Assembly: GCF_014203595.1 (NCBI RefSeq)
Contig: NZ_JACHJK010000011.1
Span: forward strand, 1 to 64,000
Source: Streptomyces echinatus
GTDB taxonomy: Bacteria > Actinomycetota > Actinomycetes > Streptomycetales > Streptomycetaceae
Direction of reading: 5' to 3'
Length of the DNA: 64,000 bases
Shown piece by piece: positions 17,580 to 25,126 of this stretch. Both the position numbers and the translations under genes were made by a program. The notes beneath the pieces are model-generated. The model had not been told where the DNA came from. It saw only the letters and a program-made list of their open reading frames with translations, and ran no database searches. How positions within the stretch are numbered: position 1 is the first letter of the stretch; every line of letters begins with the position of its first letter.

Positions 17580-19685
17580 TCAGAAGACCGGGAGGGCTCG
17601 GAGGGACGTGGGGGTGGTCACGAAGACGCGGTTGCCGTGGGCCGCGAAGGCGGTGTCGTCGGCGCCGGACTGGAGATCGTACGACCACACCTCCGTCGGA
17701 TCGTCCTTGCTCACGGCCCGCACGGTGGAGCCGTCCAGCAGCCAGACACCGTTGCCCTGCAGGACGATGGGGTGATCATTGCTGTTCACCGCCAGTCCGC
17801 CGTCCCACCGCTTCTTTCCCTCCGGGAGGCCGAAGCCGTAGGGGTAGCCGTAGTCGTCACAGGCGCTCGAGTAGAGCATGTCGCCGTAGACGCAGGGCCG
17901 TGACCACTCGTAGTTCCTGCTGTCGTAGTAGTGCCGCTTCGTGTGTGACCACAGCTGCCCGCCGTCCGAGATCCGGCGCGCGGAGAGCGTCCTGCCGTTG
18001 AGGTAGACGACGCCGTCCCGGACCGCCGGGAAGAGATACCGGTCCTTGGCCAGGCCGCGGGCGGTCCACTCGGTGCGACCGGTGCCGGTGTCGACGGCCA
18101 TGGCATGCCCGGTGGTCGTGGTGACGACCAGCCTTCCCCGGTGGGCGACGGATCTGGGGAGGAACTTGCCGCGGAAGTCCGCCGGTACGGGGACGGTCCA
18201 GCGGATCCTGGCGTCGGCGCGGCCCACGGCCCGCAGACGCTGGTCCTTGGTCAGCAGGTAGACCGCTTCCGCGTCCGAGGTCAGCAGCATCTCGACGTCT
18301 GCCTTCGCCGTCCACTTGGGCTCTCCGGTCGACGGGACGAAGGTGTGCAGCGTGCCGGCGTCGTCGGCCGCCACGAGCAGCCGGTCGGAGAGGGACAGGA
18401 AGCGGCAGGTCATCTGCATCGTCGGAGCGCTCCAGCGGCGCTTGCCGTCGACGGCGTTGAGCGCCACCACACCGGTGACGGGGTTGCCGACGATGACGAC
18501 GTCCCGTATCGGCAACGGTCCGGGTGCCCTACCGCTCGTCACCCCGGTCGTCGTCCACAGGGGCTCGGGTGAGCCCCCGATGATGTAGTCGCCGTCGTCG
18601 GCGGAGAGCAGGCGCGCCGTCGGCGTCTTCACGGCGGGCGGGTAGGTGAACAGTTCGGTGCGGTGCCGGCCGCTCCCGCTGCCGCGAAGCAGCCACCATC
18701 CGGTCCCGGTCCCGGCCGCCGCGAGTACGGCACCGCCGGCCGCGACCCCGGTGAGCAGGCGCCTTCTGGACGGGCCCGCCCCGGTCTGCGTCGTCAGCAG
18801 CGGCGCGGACAGCTCTCGTACCTCGCGCTCCCGCTCCTTGACCGCGTCCGCCACGGGCCCGCGCTTCCACACCGCGTCGGCCTTCTTCGGCCCGGCGAAG
18901 ACGGTGGCGATCTGTTCCGGAGCGGGCCGGAGGTTCGCGTCCTTGGCGAGGCAGGGCACGATCAGCGCGTGCTGCCCGGGGGTGATGCCCTGCCAGTCGG
19001 GCTCGCCGTGGACGACCTCGTACTGGACGGCCGCCACGTGCGCGCCCTGGAACGCGCGGTGCCCGGTGGCCGCGTAGACCAGGACGGCACCGAGCGAGAA
19101 GACGTCGGCGGCGGGGGTGACACGGCGGCCGAGGACCTGCTCGGGGGCGCCGTACCCGGGGGTGACCGGGATCTGGCCGGTGGTGGTGAGGGTCAGGCCG
19201 TGTTCGGGGCGCGCGATGCCGAAGTCGATGATCCTCGGGCCGGTGGCGGTGAGCACGATGTTCGGCGGCTTGAGGTCGCGGTGCACGAAGCCGGCGGCAT
19301 GGATGTCCCGCAGGGTGCGCGCGACCGACGCGGCCAGGGCACGGAGCCTGGGGTCGTCGAGGGGGCCGTGCCGGTCCACGATCTGGTCGAGGGTCGGTCC
19401 GGCGAGGAACTCGGTGGCGATCCATGGCCGGCCGCCCTCGGTCTGGGCGCCCAGCACCGCCGCCACGCCGGGGCTGCGGACCGCCCGCGCCGCCAGGGCC
19501 TCACGCACGAAGCGCTGGGCGAGGTGGGTGTCATGGGCCAGTTCCGGGCGGAGGACCTTCACCGCGGCGACCGTACCGGCGTGGTCCTGGCCGACGTAGA
19601 CCTTGCCCATGCCGCCCTCGCCCAGGACTCCGAGCAGCCGGTACGGGCCGAGGCGGATCGGGTCGCCGGTCTCCAGGGGTCTCAT
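17580..19685 (-). CDS. Transmembrane Ser/Thr protein kinase with beta-propeller-like extracellular domain
   Basis: 701-aa kinase. The kinase domain (about residues 12-265) is intact: Gly loop GEGGMGKVY, K43 (AAVKVL), HRDLKPPN with D137, DFG with D154, and APE (GYGAPEQV). A membrane segment lies at about 310-333, preceded by RRR. The C-terminal 360 residues outside the membrane contain repeated W-containing blades (KRRWSAPTM, EPKWTAKAD, RIRWTVPVP, RTEWTARGL, GQLWSHTKR) typical of PQQ/pyrrolo-quinoline-type propellers. Start ATG 19685 with a GAAGAGAGAG ribosome site; in-frame codons to 19829 are antisense overlap. Probable sensor kinase of the T7SS locus. Confidence 0.88.
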   Translation of the reverse strand: MRPLETGDPIRLGPYRLLGVLGEGGMGKVYVGQDHAGTVAAVKVLRPELAHDTHLAQRFVREALAARAVRSPGVAAVLGAQTEGGRPWIATEFLAGPTLDQIVDRHGPLDDPRLRALAASVARTLRDIHAAGFVHRDLKPPNIVLTATGPRIIDFGIARPEHGLTLTTTGQIPVTPGYGAPEQVLGRRVTPAADVFSLGAVLVYAATGHRAFQGAHVAAVQYEVVHGEPDWQGITPGQHALIVPCLAKDANLRPAPEQIATVFAGPKKADAVWKRGPVADAVKEREREVRELSAPLLTTQTGAGPSRRRLLTGVAAGGAVLAAAGTGTGWWLLRGSGSGRHRTELFTYPPAVKTPTARLLSADDGDYIIGGSPEPLWTTTGVTSGRAPGPLPIRDVVIVGNPVTGVVALNAVDGKRRWSAPTMQMTCRFLSLSDRLLVAADDAGTLHTFVPSTGEPKWTAKADVEMLLTSDAEAVYLLTKDQRLRAVGRADARIRWTVPVPADFRGKFLPRSVAHRGRLVVTTTTGHAMAVDTGTGRTEWTARGLAKDRYLFPAVRDGVVYLNGRTLSARRISDGGQLWSHTKRHYYDSRNYEWSRPCVYGDMLYSSACDDYGYPYGFGLPEGKKRWDGGLAVNSNDHPIVLQGNGVWLLDGSTVRAVSKDDPTEVWSYDLQSGADDTAFAAHGNRVFVTTPTSLRALPVF

Positions 19686-19716
19686 CGCTGATCGCTCTCT
19701 CTTCGCACCGGACGGC

Positions 19717-21924
19717 TCACCGCAGGGGGAAGGCCGCCAGGAAGCCGCCGCCCTGCGCGATGACCGCCTTGGCTTTCTCATGGGCGATGAAGCGGTTGCC
19801 GGTGGTCTTGTAGGAATGCGCCGGGGCACCGGTGGAGAGGTCGACGGCCCACAGCCTGGACCCGCGCCTGCTGTAGCCGTACGCGGTGCCGATCACGGGC
19901 GCGGCGTTCAGATCGGCCCCCGCGCCCTGGCCGCCCTTCTCCTCCCACTTCACGCGGCCGCTCACCGGATCGAACGCGACGAGCCCGAGGCCCTTCTCCA
20001 CCGCGTACAGCGTCCCGTCCTTCAGCGCGGGCAGCCCGTATGTGCGCCCCGGTCTGGTGGTCCTGGTGTCCCAGGCCACTGTTCCGTCGCCGAGCCGCAG
20101 GGCGCGCAGTCGGCCGGCGCCGGCATAAAGGTGGTGGTCGTCGGCGGTCAGCGGCTGCTGCACACGGCCGGCCTTGACGCCGTCGAGGGGGCGGTCCCAG
20201 CGGACGGTGCCGTTACGGATGTCGCGCACGACGGCGTGGACGGTGCCGTCGTCGGCTTCCTGGAGAGCCACGAGGTGACGTCCGACGACGGAGCCGGACA
20301 GGAAGTAGAGCCGGACGGAGCCCGGGCGCCGGGCGGGCAGCGGCTTCGTCCACAGCAGCTTGCCGGCGTCCATGTCGTAGGCGAACAGGTACCAGGTCTG
20401 GGCGGCCGAGAAGGTGGTGTCGACGTACTTTCCCCGGCCCGCCGCCACGTAGGCGACACCGTTCGCCGTGCACACCATCTGGTCCGCCACCAGTTCCCCG
20501 TTGAAGTCGCCGAGGGACACCGTGGGGTCGGCCAGCTCTCCGGTGCGGAGGTTGATCGAGGCCAGGAGCAGCGGATCGCCGCCGGCCCTGCCGTTCGCGC
20601 GATCGTCCGACGGGCCCAGACCGAGCAGCCGCCCGCCGTCGGACGCGACCTCCCAGTCGCTGTCCATCAGGTGCTGGGACCACTGCCGGTGGCCCGTCCG
20701 CGCCACCACGCCCGTCAGTTCGGACGCCACGGTCACGACCATGTCGTCCACCACATGGAGCTGCCCCTGGGGCATGACGTCCGCGAAGAGGTCGTCCGGG
20801 CGGATCTGGATCTGCCAGAGGGAGTCCAGCTGTTTCCTGGGCAGCAGGCTGTTGCTCGGTCCGGGGGCCGGCCGCGGCTGCGCTCCGGACCGCCGGGTCA
20901 GGGCCCACGCCCCGGCACCGGCGGCTGTCAGTGCCGCTGTCGCGCCCGTCCCGGTGAGCAGCAACCGCCGACGCGACCAGCGAGCGGGCGCCGCCGTCGG
21001 TGCGGTGTCCGGCACGTCGGCCGGAGCGGGCAGCCGATCGGGAACGATCTGCCAGACCTCGGTCGCCCGCCGCGCGATGTCGGCCAGCAGCGTGTCCGGC
21101 AGATGATCGGCGAACTCCCCTGCTCCGTCGTGCAACTGGGAGGCCAGCCGGTCGGTCGTCGGCCGGCGGAAGGGGTTCTTGTCGAGGCACTGCGCGAGTA
21201 CGGGGACCAGGCTCTCCGGGACGCCGGTCAGGTCCGGCTCGGTGTACTGCACCCGGTAGAGCAGGTCGGCCGCCTGGCCATGGCCGAAGGGCGGGTGCCC
21301 GGTGGCCGCGAAGACGAGCAGCCCGGCGAGCGCGAACACGTCACCGGCCGCCGAGTGCTCCTGTCCGCCGGCCTGCTCGGGCGACATGAAGGCGGGCGTG
21401 CCGACCGCGGCCCCGACGCGGGTGAGGTGCTCGTCCCCGGCCGCGCGGGCGATGCCGAAGTCGATGACCTTCGGACCGTAGGCGGTGACGAGGATGTTGG
21501 ACGGCTTGAGGTCACGATGGACGACGTCGGAGGCGTGCAGCTGGCCCAGCGCCCCGCACAGGGCGGCACCGAGCGCCCGAACGGTGGTTTCGGGCAGCGG
21601 ACCGCACAGCCCGACGGCGTCGTCCAGCGGCGGCCCGAGCACGTACTCCGTGGCCAGCCAGGGTGTCTCGGCCCGTGCGTCCGCGTCGACGACACCGGCG
21701 CCGTACCGCTCTCCCACGACCCGTGCCGCGTCGGTCTCCAGCCGGAAGCGGGTGCGGAAGGCCGGGTCGGAGGCGATGCGGGCGTGCATCGTCTTCAGCG
21801 CGACGGTACGGCCGCCCGCGGTGCGCGCCAGGTAGACGGTGCCCATGCCGCCGCTGCCGAGGCGGGCGACGGGCCGGTAGGGGCCGATCTCCTGGGGGTC
21901 GTCGTGGGTGAGGGGGGAGGGCAT
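19717..21924 (-). CDS. Second transmembrane Ser/Thr kinase with beta-propeller-like domain
   Basis: 735-aa paralogue of its downstream neighbour. The kinase domain (about residues 14-265) is complete: GSGGMGTVY, K44 (VALKTM), HRDLKPSN with D138, DFG with D155, and SPE. The membrane segment is at about 320-343 after RRR. The outer part holds repeated W/WD blades (RQWSQHL, LLWTKPLP, VRWDRPLD, VAWDTRT, VKWEEKG). Ends 31 bp before the start of the first kinase and begins 9 bp after the pseudokinase stop, so the three form one operon. Alternative starts are not needed: ATG 21924 precedes the kinase fold directly. Confidence 0.88.
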   Translation of the reverse strand: MPSPLTHDDPQEIGPYRPVARLGSGGMGTVYLARTAGGRTVALKTMHARIASDPAFRTRFRLETDAARVVGERYGAGVVDADARAETPWLATEYVLGPPLDDAVGLCGPLPETTVRALGAALCGALGQLHASDVVHRDLKPSNILVTAYGPKVIDFGIARAAGDEHLTRVGAAVGTPAFMSPEQAGGQEHSAAGDVFALAGLLVFAATGHPPFGHGQAADLLYRVQYTEPDLTGVPESLVPVLAQCLDKNPFRRPTTDRLASQLHDGAGEFADHLPDTLLADIARRATEVWQIVPDRLPAPADVPDTAPTAAPARWSRRRLLLTGTGATAALTAAGAGAWALTRRSGAQPRPAPGPSNSLLPRKQLDSLWQIQIRPDDLFADVMPQGQLHVVDDMVVTVASELTGVVARTGHRQWSQHLMDSDWEVASDGGRLLGLGPSDDRANGRAGGDPLLLASINLRTGELADPTVSLGDFNGELVADQMVCTANGVAYVAAGRGKYVDTTFSAAQTWYLFAYDMDAGKLLWTKPLPARRPGSVRLYFLSGSVVGRHLVALQEADDGTVHAVVRDIRNGTVRWDRPLDGVKAGRVQQPLTADDHHLYAGAGRLRALRLGDGTVAWDTRTTRPGRTYGLPALKDGTLYAVEKGLGLVAFDPVSGRVKWEEKGGQGAGADLNAAPVIGTAYGYSRRGSRLWAVDLSTGAPAHSYKTTGNRFIAHEKAKAVIAQGGGFLAAFPLR

Positions 21925-21933
21925 CGGCCGTCT

Positions 21934-22875
21934 TCAGTTCTGACGGTGGGAGGGGTGGGCGGGAGCGGGCCCGACGGAGGTCTCCGCCGTGAGGACGGCC
22001 GCCGACTGGTGCGCGAGGGCGGCGATCAACCGGCCCGGGAGCCAGCCGGGGGTGAGGAGACCGGCGGAGTCGGCGGCGGACTCACCGGCCAGCGCGGCGA
22101 TCAGCTCCGCCAGTTGCGGGCGGGCGCCGGGGTCGCGGGTGAGGCACCGGCCGATGACGGTACGCAGCGCGGCCGGGAGTTCGTCGCGCTCCGGAGCCGT
22201 GTGGCCCGTGGCGGCGTACGCGAGCGTCGCTCCGAGGGCGTACACGTCCCCCAGGGGGCGCGGACGTCCGCCGGACGCCTGCTCCGGCGGCAGGCTGCCC
22301 GCTTCGAGGCCCGGCAGCCCGGAGCGGGGCGTGCCGTCCGGGGCGGCGGCCCGTACGGCGCCGAAGCAGGAGAGGCGAGGACCGTCGGCGGCGAGCAGGA
22401 CGGCCGCGGGTGACACACCCGCGAAGGTCAGGCCCTGCCCGTGCAGCACGGCCAGGGTCTCGGCGAGGGCCACGCCGAGCGCGCGTACCGTCCGCTCGGG
22501 CAGCGGTCCGCCGTGCACGGCGAAGGCCGTCGGCAGCGGCAGGACGGGCAGATAGGGGCGGGCGCACCACGCGGCCTCGCCGGGCGCGGCGAGGGCCGTG
22601 ACAGGCAACACGCAGGGGCCGAGGAGGAAGCGGGAGCCGTCGGCTTCGGCGAGGAAGCGCAGGGGATCGCCGCCGGAGTGCGGGAGGGAGAGCAGGACGG
22701 TGTGCCGGCCGTCGGCGCTGCGCGCGATGTACCGGCGCTCGGGGACGGGCACCTTGGTCCGAGGGTCGTCCAGGGCGGTGATCAGGGTGTACGGGCCCAC
22801 CCTCCGCCGCGACGCGGCGGCTGTACCCGCTCCTCCGCCGGCGGCCACGCCCGTGGCGCCCTCTGTGACACTCAT
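21934..22875 (-). CDS. Degenerate Ser/Thr kinase homologue (pseudokinase)
   Basis: 313-aa protein with a kinase-like fold but no catalytic residues. The beta-3 lysine position reads VLLS (S63). The HRDLKPxN loop is FAGVSPAAV (residues 151-159: His, Asp, Lys and Asn all replaced). DFG is CFG (C170), and no Gly-rich loop is seen. Structural landmarks survive: the PPEQASG APE-like segment, GDVYALGATLAYAATGH helix F, and CLTRDPGARP. No membrane segment or propeller. Start ATG 22875 (CAGGGA just upstream); in-frame codons to 23202 precede it without family support. It sits between esxA and two active kinases, suggesting an adaptor or allosteric partner. Confidence 0.85.
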   Translation of the reverse strand: MSVTEGATGVAAGGGAGTAAASRRRVGPYTLITALDDPRTKVPVPERRYIARSADGRHTVLLSLPHSGGDPLRFLAEADGSRFLLGPCVLPVTALAAPGEAAWCARPYLPVLPLPTAFAVHGGPLPERTVRALGVALAETLAVLHGQGLTFAGVSPAAVLLAADGPRLSCFGAVRAAAPDGTPRSGLPGLEAGSLPPEQASGGRPRPLGDVYALGATLAYAATGHTAPERDELPAALRTVIGRCLTRDPGARPQLAELIAALAGESAADSAGLLTPGWLPGRLIAALAHQSAAVLTAETSVGPAPAHPSHRQN

Positions 22876-22925
22876 TCCCTGTCCCGCGTCGTGTTCGCTC
22901 TGCCGCGGCCGTGCGGCACGACAGA

Positions 22926-22954
22926 GGGTGGGCACCTCCCGTGCGTGCCCACCC
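22926..22954 (-). terminator. Second hairpin between esxA and the pseudokinase
   Basis: GGGTGGGCAC (22926-22935) and GTGCCCACCC (22945-22954) form a perfect 10-bp stem with a 9-nt loop. It lies downstream of the palindrome at 23002 and in the leader of the pseudokinase gene. Confidence 0.55.
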
Positions 22955-23001
22955 TGCTGCGGTGGCGTGCCGGCCGGTACGGCCGACTCCTGAGGCGGCT
23001 C

Positions 23002-23027
23002 GGCCGGCTCGGCCGGCCGAGCCGGCC
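23002..23027 (-). terminator. 26-bp palindrome at the end of esxA
   Basis: GGCCGGCTCGGCC (23002-23014) is followed directly by its reverse complement (23015-23027), touching the esxA stop codon. It probably ends most esxB-esxA transcripts and leaves the kinase genes downstream at a lower level. Confidence 0.65.
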
Positions 23028-23329
23028 TACATGAAGTAGCCGGCGGCCTTCCGGTCGCCGCCCTGGTAGTCACCGCCGGCCGCGTGCACGACCTTGCCGA
23101 TGGCGACGAGGGCCTCGTGGATACCGGTGGCCTCACGGTCCCAGGCGGCCTGCTGCTCGGTGTACGTGGTGTGGGCCTCGCCCTCCCACATGTCGGCCAC
23201 ACCGGCGACCTTCTGCTTGATGGCCTCGAGGCTCTCCTCGAGGCGCCGCGCGTGGTCGGCCAGCTGGGTGGCGGTGTGGTCGAGGTTGCCGTACGAGACT
23301 TCGAGGTCGCCGAGGTTCTGGGCGCTCAT
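23027..23329 (-). CDS. esxA: WXG100-family T7SS substrate EsxA
   Basis: 100-aa ESAT-6/CFP-10 type protein: helix - WEG turn (DMWEGEAHTTY, about residues 47-57) - helix, the WXG100 hairpin. The C-terminal tail contains YQGGD, which fits the YxxxD/E T7SS export signal. It pairs with EsxB, encoded 38 bp upstream, as a secreted heterodimer in known systems. Start ATG 23329 has a strong CGGAGG ribosome site. The family is normally about 95-105 aa. In mycobacteria the signal is on the CFP-10-like partner, so the A/B naming follows size and order rather than proof. Confidence 0.92.
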   Translation of the reverse strand: MSAQNLGDLEVSYGNLDHTATQLADHARRLEESLEAIKQKVAGVADMWEGEAHTTYTEQQAAWDREATGIHEALVAIGKVVHAAGGDYQGGDRKAAGYFM

Positions 23330-23367
23330 GATTACCTCCGTGCTGAGATGTTGTGGCCTGGCCGGGA

Positions 23368-23709
23368 TCAGTAGCTGGACAGCGCGGAGTGCGAGCCGCC
23401 GTAGTCGACGTCGATGCTCTGCACCTGCGAGCGGATCTCGTCTTCGGTGCCGTCCTTGATCTTCCGGGTGCTGCTCATGGCCTCGATGTACTTGGCGAGG
23501 ATGTTGCCGATCCGGACCATGCGCTCGTTGATCTCGGTCTGCTTGGTGTTGAACGCGCCGGCGCCGATGCCCTTCCAGTGGCCTTCGAGGCTGTCGATGA
23601 TGCTCTGCAGATCCCGGAGCTGGCCCTTGATCCCCTCGAAGCGGTGCGCAAGCTCCTTTTCAAGGGCAATGATGTCGCCGTCGCTGACCTTCTGACGCCC
23701 TGAAGCCAT
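23368..23709 (-). CDS. esxB: WXG100-family T7SS substrate EsxB
   Basis: 113-aa WXG100 protein with the turn GHWKGIGAGAF (about residues 43-53) between two long amphipathic helices, and a tail ending DYGGSHSALSSY that has no clean YxxxD/E. Two ATGs are possible: 23709 is 7 nt from the GAAAGG site, 23715 only 1 nt, so 23709 is preferred (MASGRQKVSDGD...). It is encoded just upstream of esxA and after a 120-bp gap from mycosin 1, so the esx pair may have its own promoter. Confidence 0.9.
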   Translation of the reverse strand: MASGRQKVSDGDIIALEKELAHRFEGIKGQLRDLQSIIDSLEGHWKGIGAGAFNTKQTEINERMVRIGNILAKYIEAMSSTRKIKDGTEDEIRSQVQSIDVDYGGSHSALSSY

Positions 23710-23829
23710 TTCCATGCCTTTCGTTGTGAACTGACCTTGCCGGCGTACTGGGCCATGAGTCAGGCGTCAGCACCGACGGCAAGCGGGCTTCTGCTCACTC
23801 GGTGAGGGAGCAGGTATGCGGGAGACCGC

Positions 23830-25101
23830 TCAGGAGTTACGGCGTGCACGCAGCACGGCGAAACCGGCGCCTCCGATGACTAGTACGGCGGCTACGGCGC
23901 CGATGATCACCCAAGTCTGGCCACCACTGCCGGAGTCGGTGTCCTTCGCGGCGGCAGAGGTGGGCCCGCCGGCCGAGCCGGCGTCCTTGGTCGGCTTGCC
24001 GGAGGGGTCCTTGGCCGAGGAGCTGGGGGACGGCGAGGTGCCGTCGCCGTTCTCCTTGGCCAGGGGATCGACGTCGGCCGGCCCGGGGTTGATGTTCTTG
24101 TTGATGAGCACACGCCGGGGGCGCATACCGCCGTAGCCCAGGTATTTACTGGGCTTGTCCTTCGCCCACGAACGAGCTGCCGTGTCGATGAGGGTCCGCA
24201 GGACCTGGTTGGCCGTCCAGTCCGGGTGAACGGACCAGACCAGAGCGGCGGAGGCCGAGGCGATGGCGGAGGCGGGGCTGGTGCCGTCGGTGTCGCAGTA
24301 CTCGGTGAACGTACCGTCGCACCAAGAGGGGATGTGCAGCCCCGGAGCCGCGAGGTCCACATAGTCTCCGAATGTGGAGAACTTGCCCACGGTTCCGGAC
24401 TTGTCGATCGCGGACACACCGATTACGCCGGAGTAATTGGCAGGGTACGACGACATGTTACCTCTGTCCCCATCATTTCCGATGGAAGCAAAGAGCAACT
24501 TACCCTTGGACACCGCATACTTCACAGCGGCTTGCTCTTCGTCACTCGGGGCACCGCCACCCATGGACATGTTGATGATTTTTGCATCGGTGTTGGCGGC
24601 TGCTCGAATTGCTGTGGCACCATCGGGGGTCTTGCTGATCTCATCAGCTCCCCTCAATTGCCCCAGATCTACCCGGAAGGGAATGATCTTAGCATTCGGA
24701 GCGAGGCCCTTGATTCCCCCACCGGCTCCCGTGCCCGCGATAATTTCGGCCATGGACGTGCCGTGTCCGTTGTCGTCGTGGGTGACGTGATAAGCCACGG
24801 GCTTGGGCACTTCATCAACCAGAACTTGACCCTTGAGGGAAGAGGTTGACGGATTGACCCCACCATCGATTACGGCAACCTTCACCCCCTTGCCCGTGCT
24901 GATCTTCCAGATGTCCTCGGCACCCATCGCGTCCAGGTACCACTCCTTGGACTGAACGTCCAAGGCCGCAGCTTCCGGAGCAAGCGTCGCCGACGTGATG
25001 ACGAGCGCGCCGAGTGCCGAACACACGGCCGACAGGCGCCGTGCATTGCGCCTCGTCAGGAGGGCCATCCTCGTGCCGCGTCGACCGGTCCCTGGCTTCA
25101 T
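23830..25101 (-). CDS. mycP: Type VII secretion mycosin (subtilisin-like serine protease) 1
   Basis: 423-aa membrane-anchored subtilase. The signal segment (about residues 22-46) ends with AALDVQ. The catalytic triad is intact: D79 (VAVIDGG), H113 (DNGHGTSMAEI), S275 (DGTSPASAIAS), with oxyanion N209 (SIGND). A Pro/Ser-rich linker and one C-terminal membrane helix (about 395-416) with a basic stop (RARRN) follow. Mycosins process substrates and stabilise the ESX membrane complex at the outer face of the inner membrane. Codon usage from about 24400 to 24880 is unusually AT-rich (AGA, TTG, AAT, GCT, ATT). Start ATG 25101; 25068 is an alternative with a poorly spaced site. Confidence 0.9.
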   Translation of the reverse strand: MKPGTGRRGTRMALLTRRNARRLSAVCSALGALVITSATLAPEAAALDVQSKEWYLDAMGAEDIWKISTGKGVKVAVIDGGVNPSTSSLKGQVLVDEVPKPVAYHVTHDDNGHGTSMAEIIAGTGAGGGIKGLAPNAKIIPFRVDLGQLRGADEISKTPDGATAIRAAANTDAKIINMSMGGGAPSDEEQAAVKYAVSKGKLLFASIGNDGDRGNMSSYPANYSGVIGVSAIDKSGTVGKFSTFGDYVDLAAPGLHIPSWCDGTFTEYCDTDGTSPASAIASASAALVWSVHPDWTANQVLRTLIDTAARSWAKDKPSKYLGYGGMRPRRVLINKNINPGPADVDPLAKENGDGTSPSPSSSAKDPSGKPTKDAGSAGGPTSAAAKDTDSGSGGQTWVIIGAVAAVLVIGGAGFAVLRARRNS

Positions 25102-25126
25102 GCCTGTGTACGTCCTCGCTCGTGTT

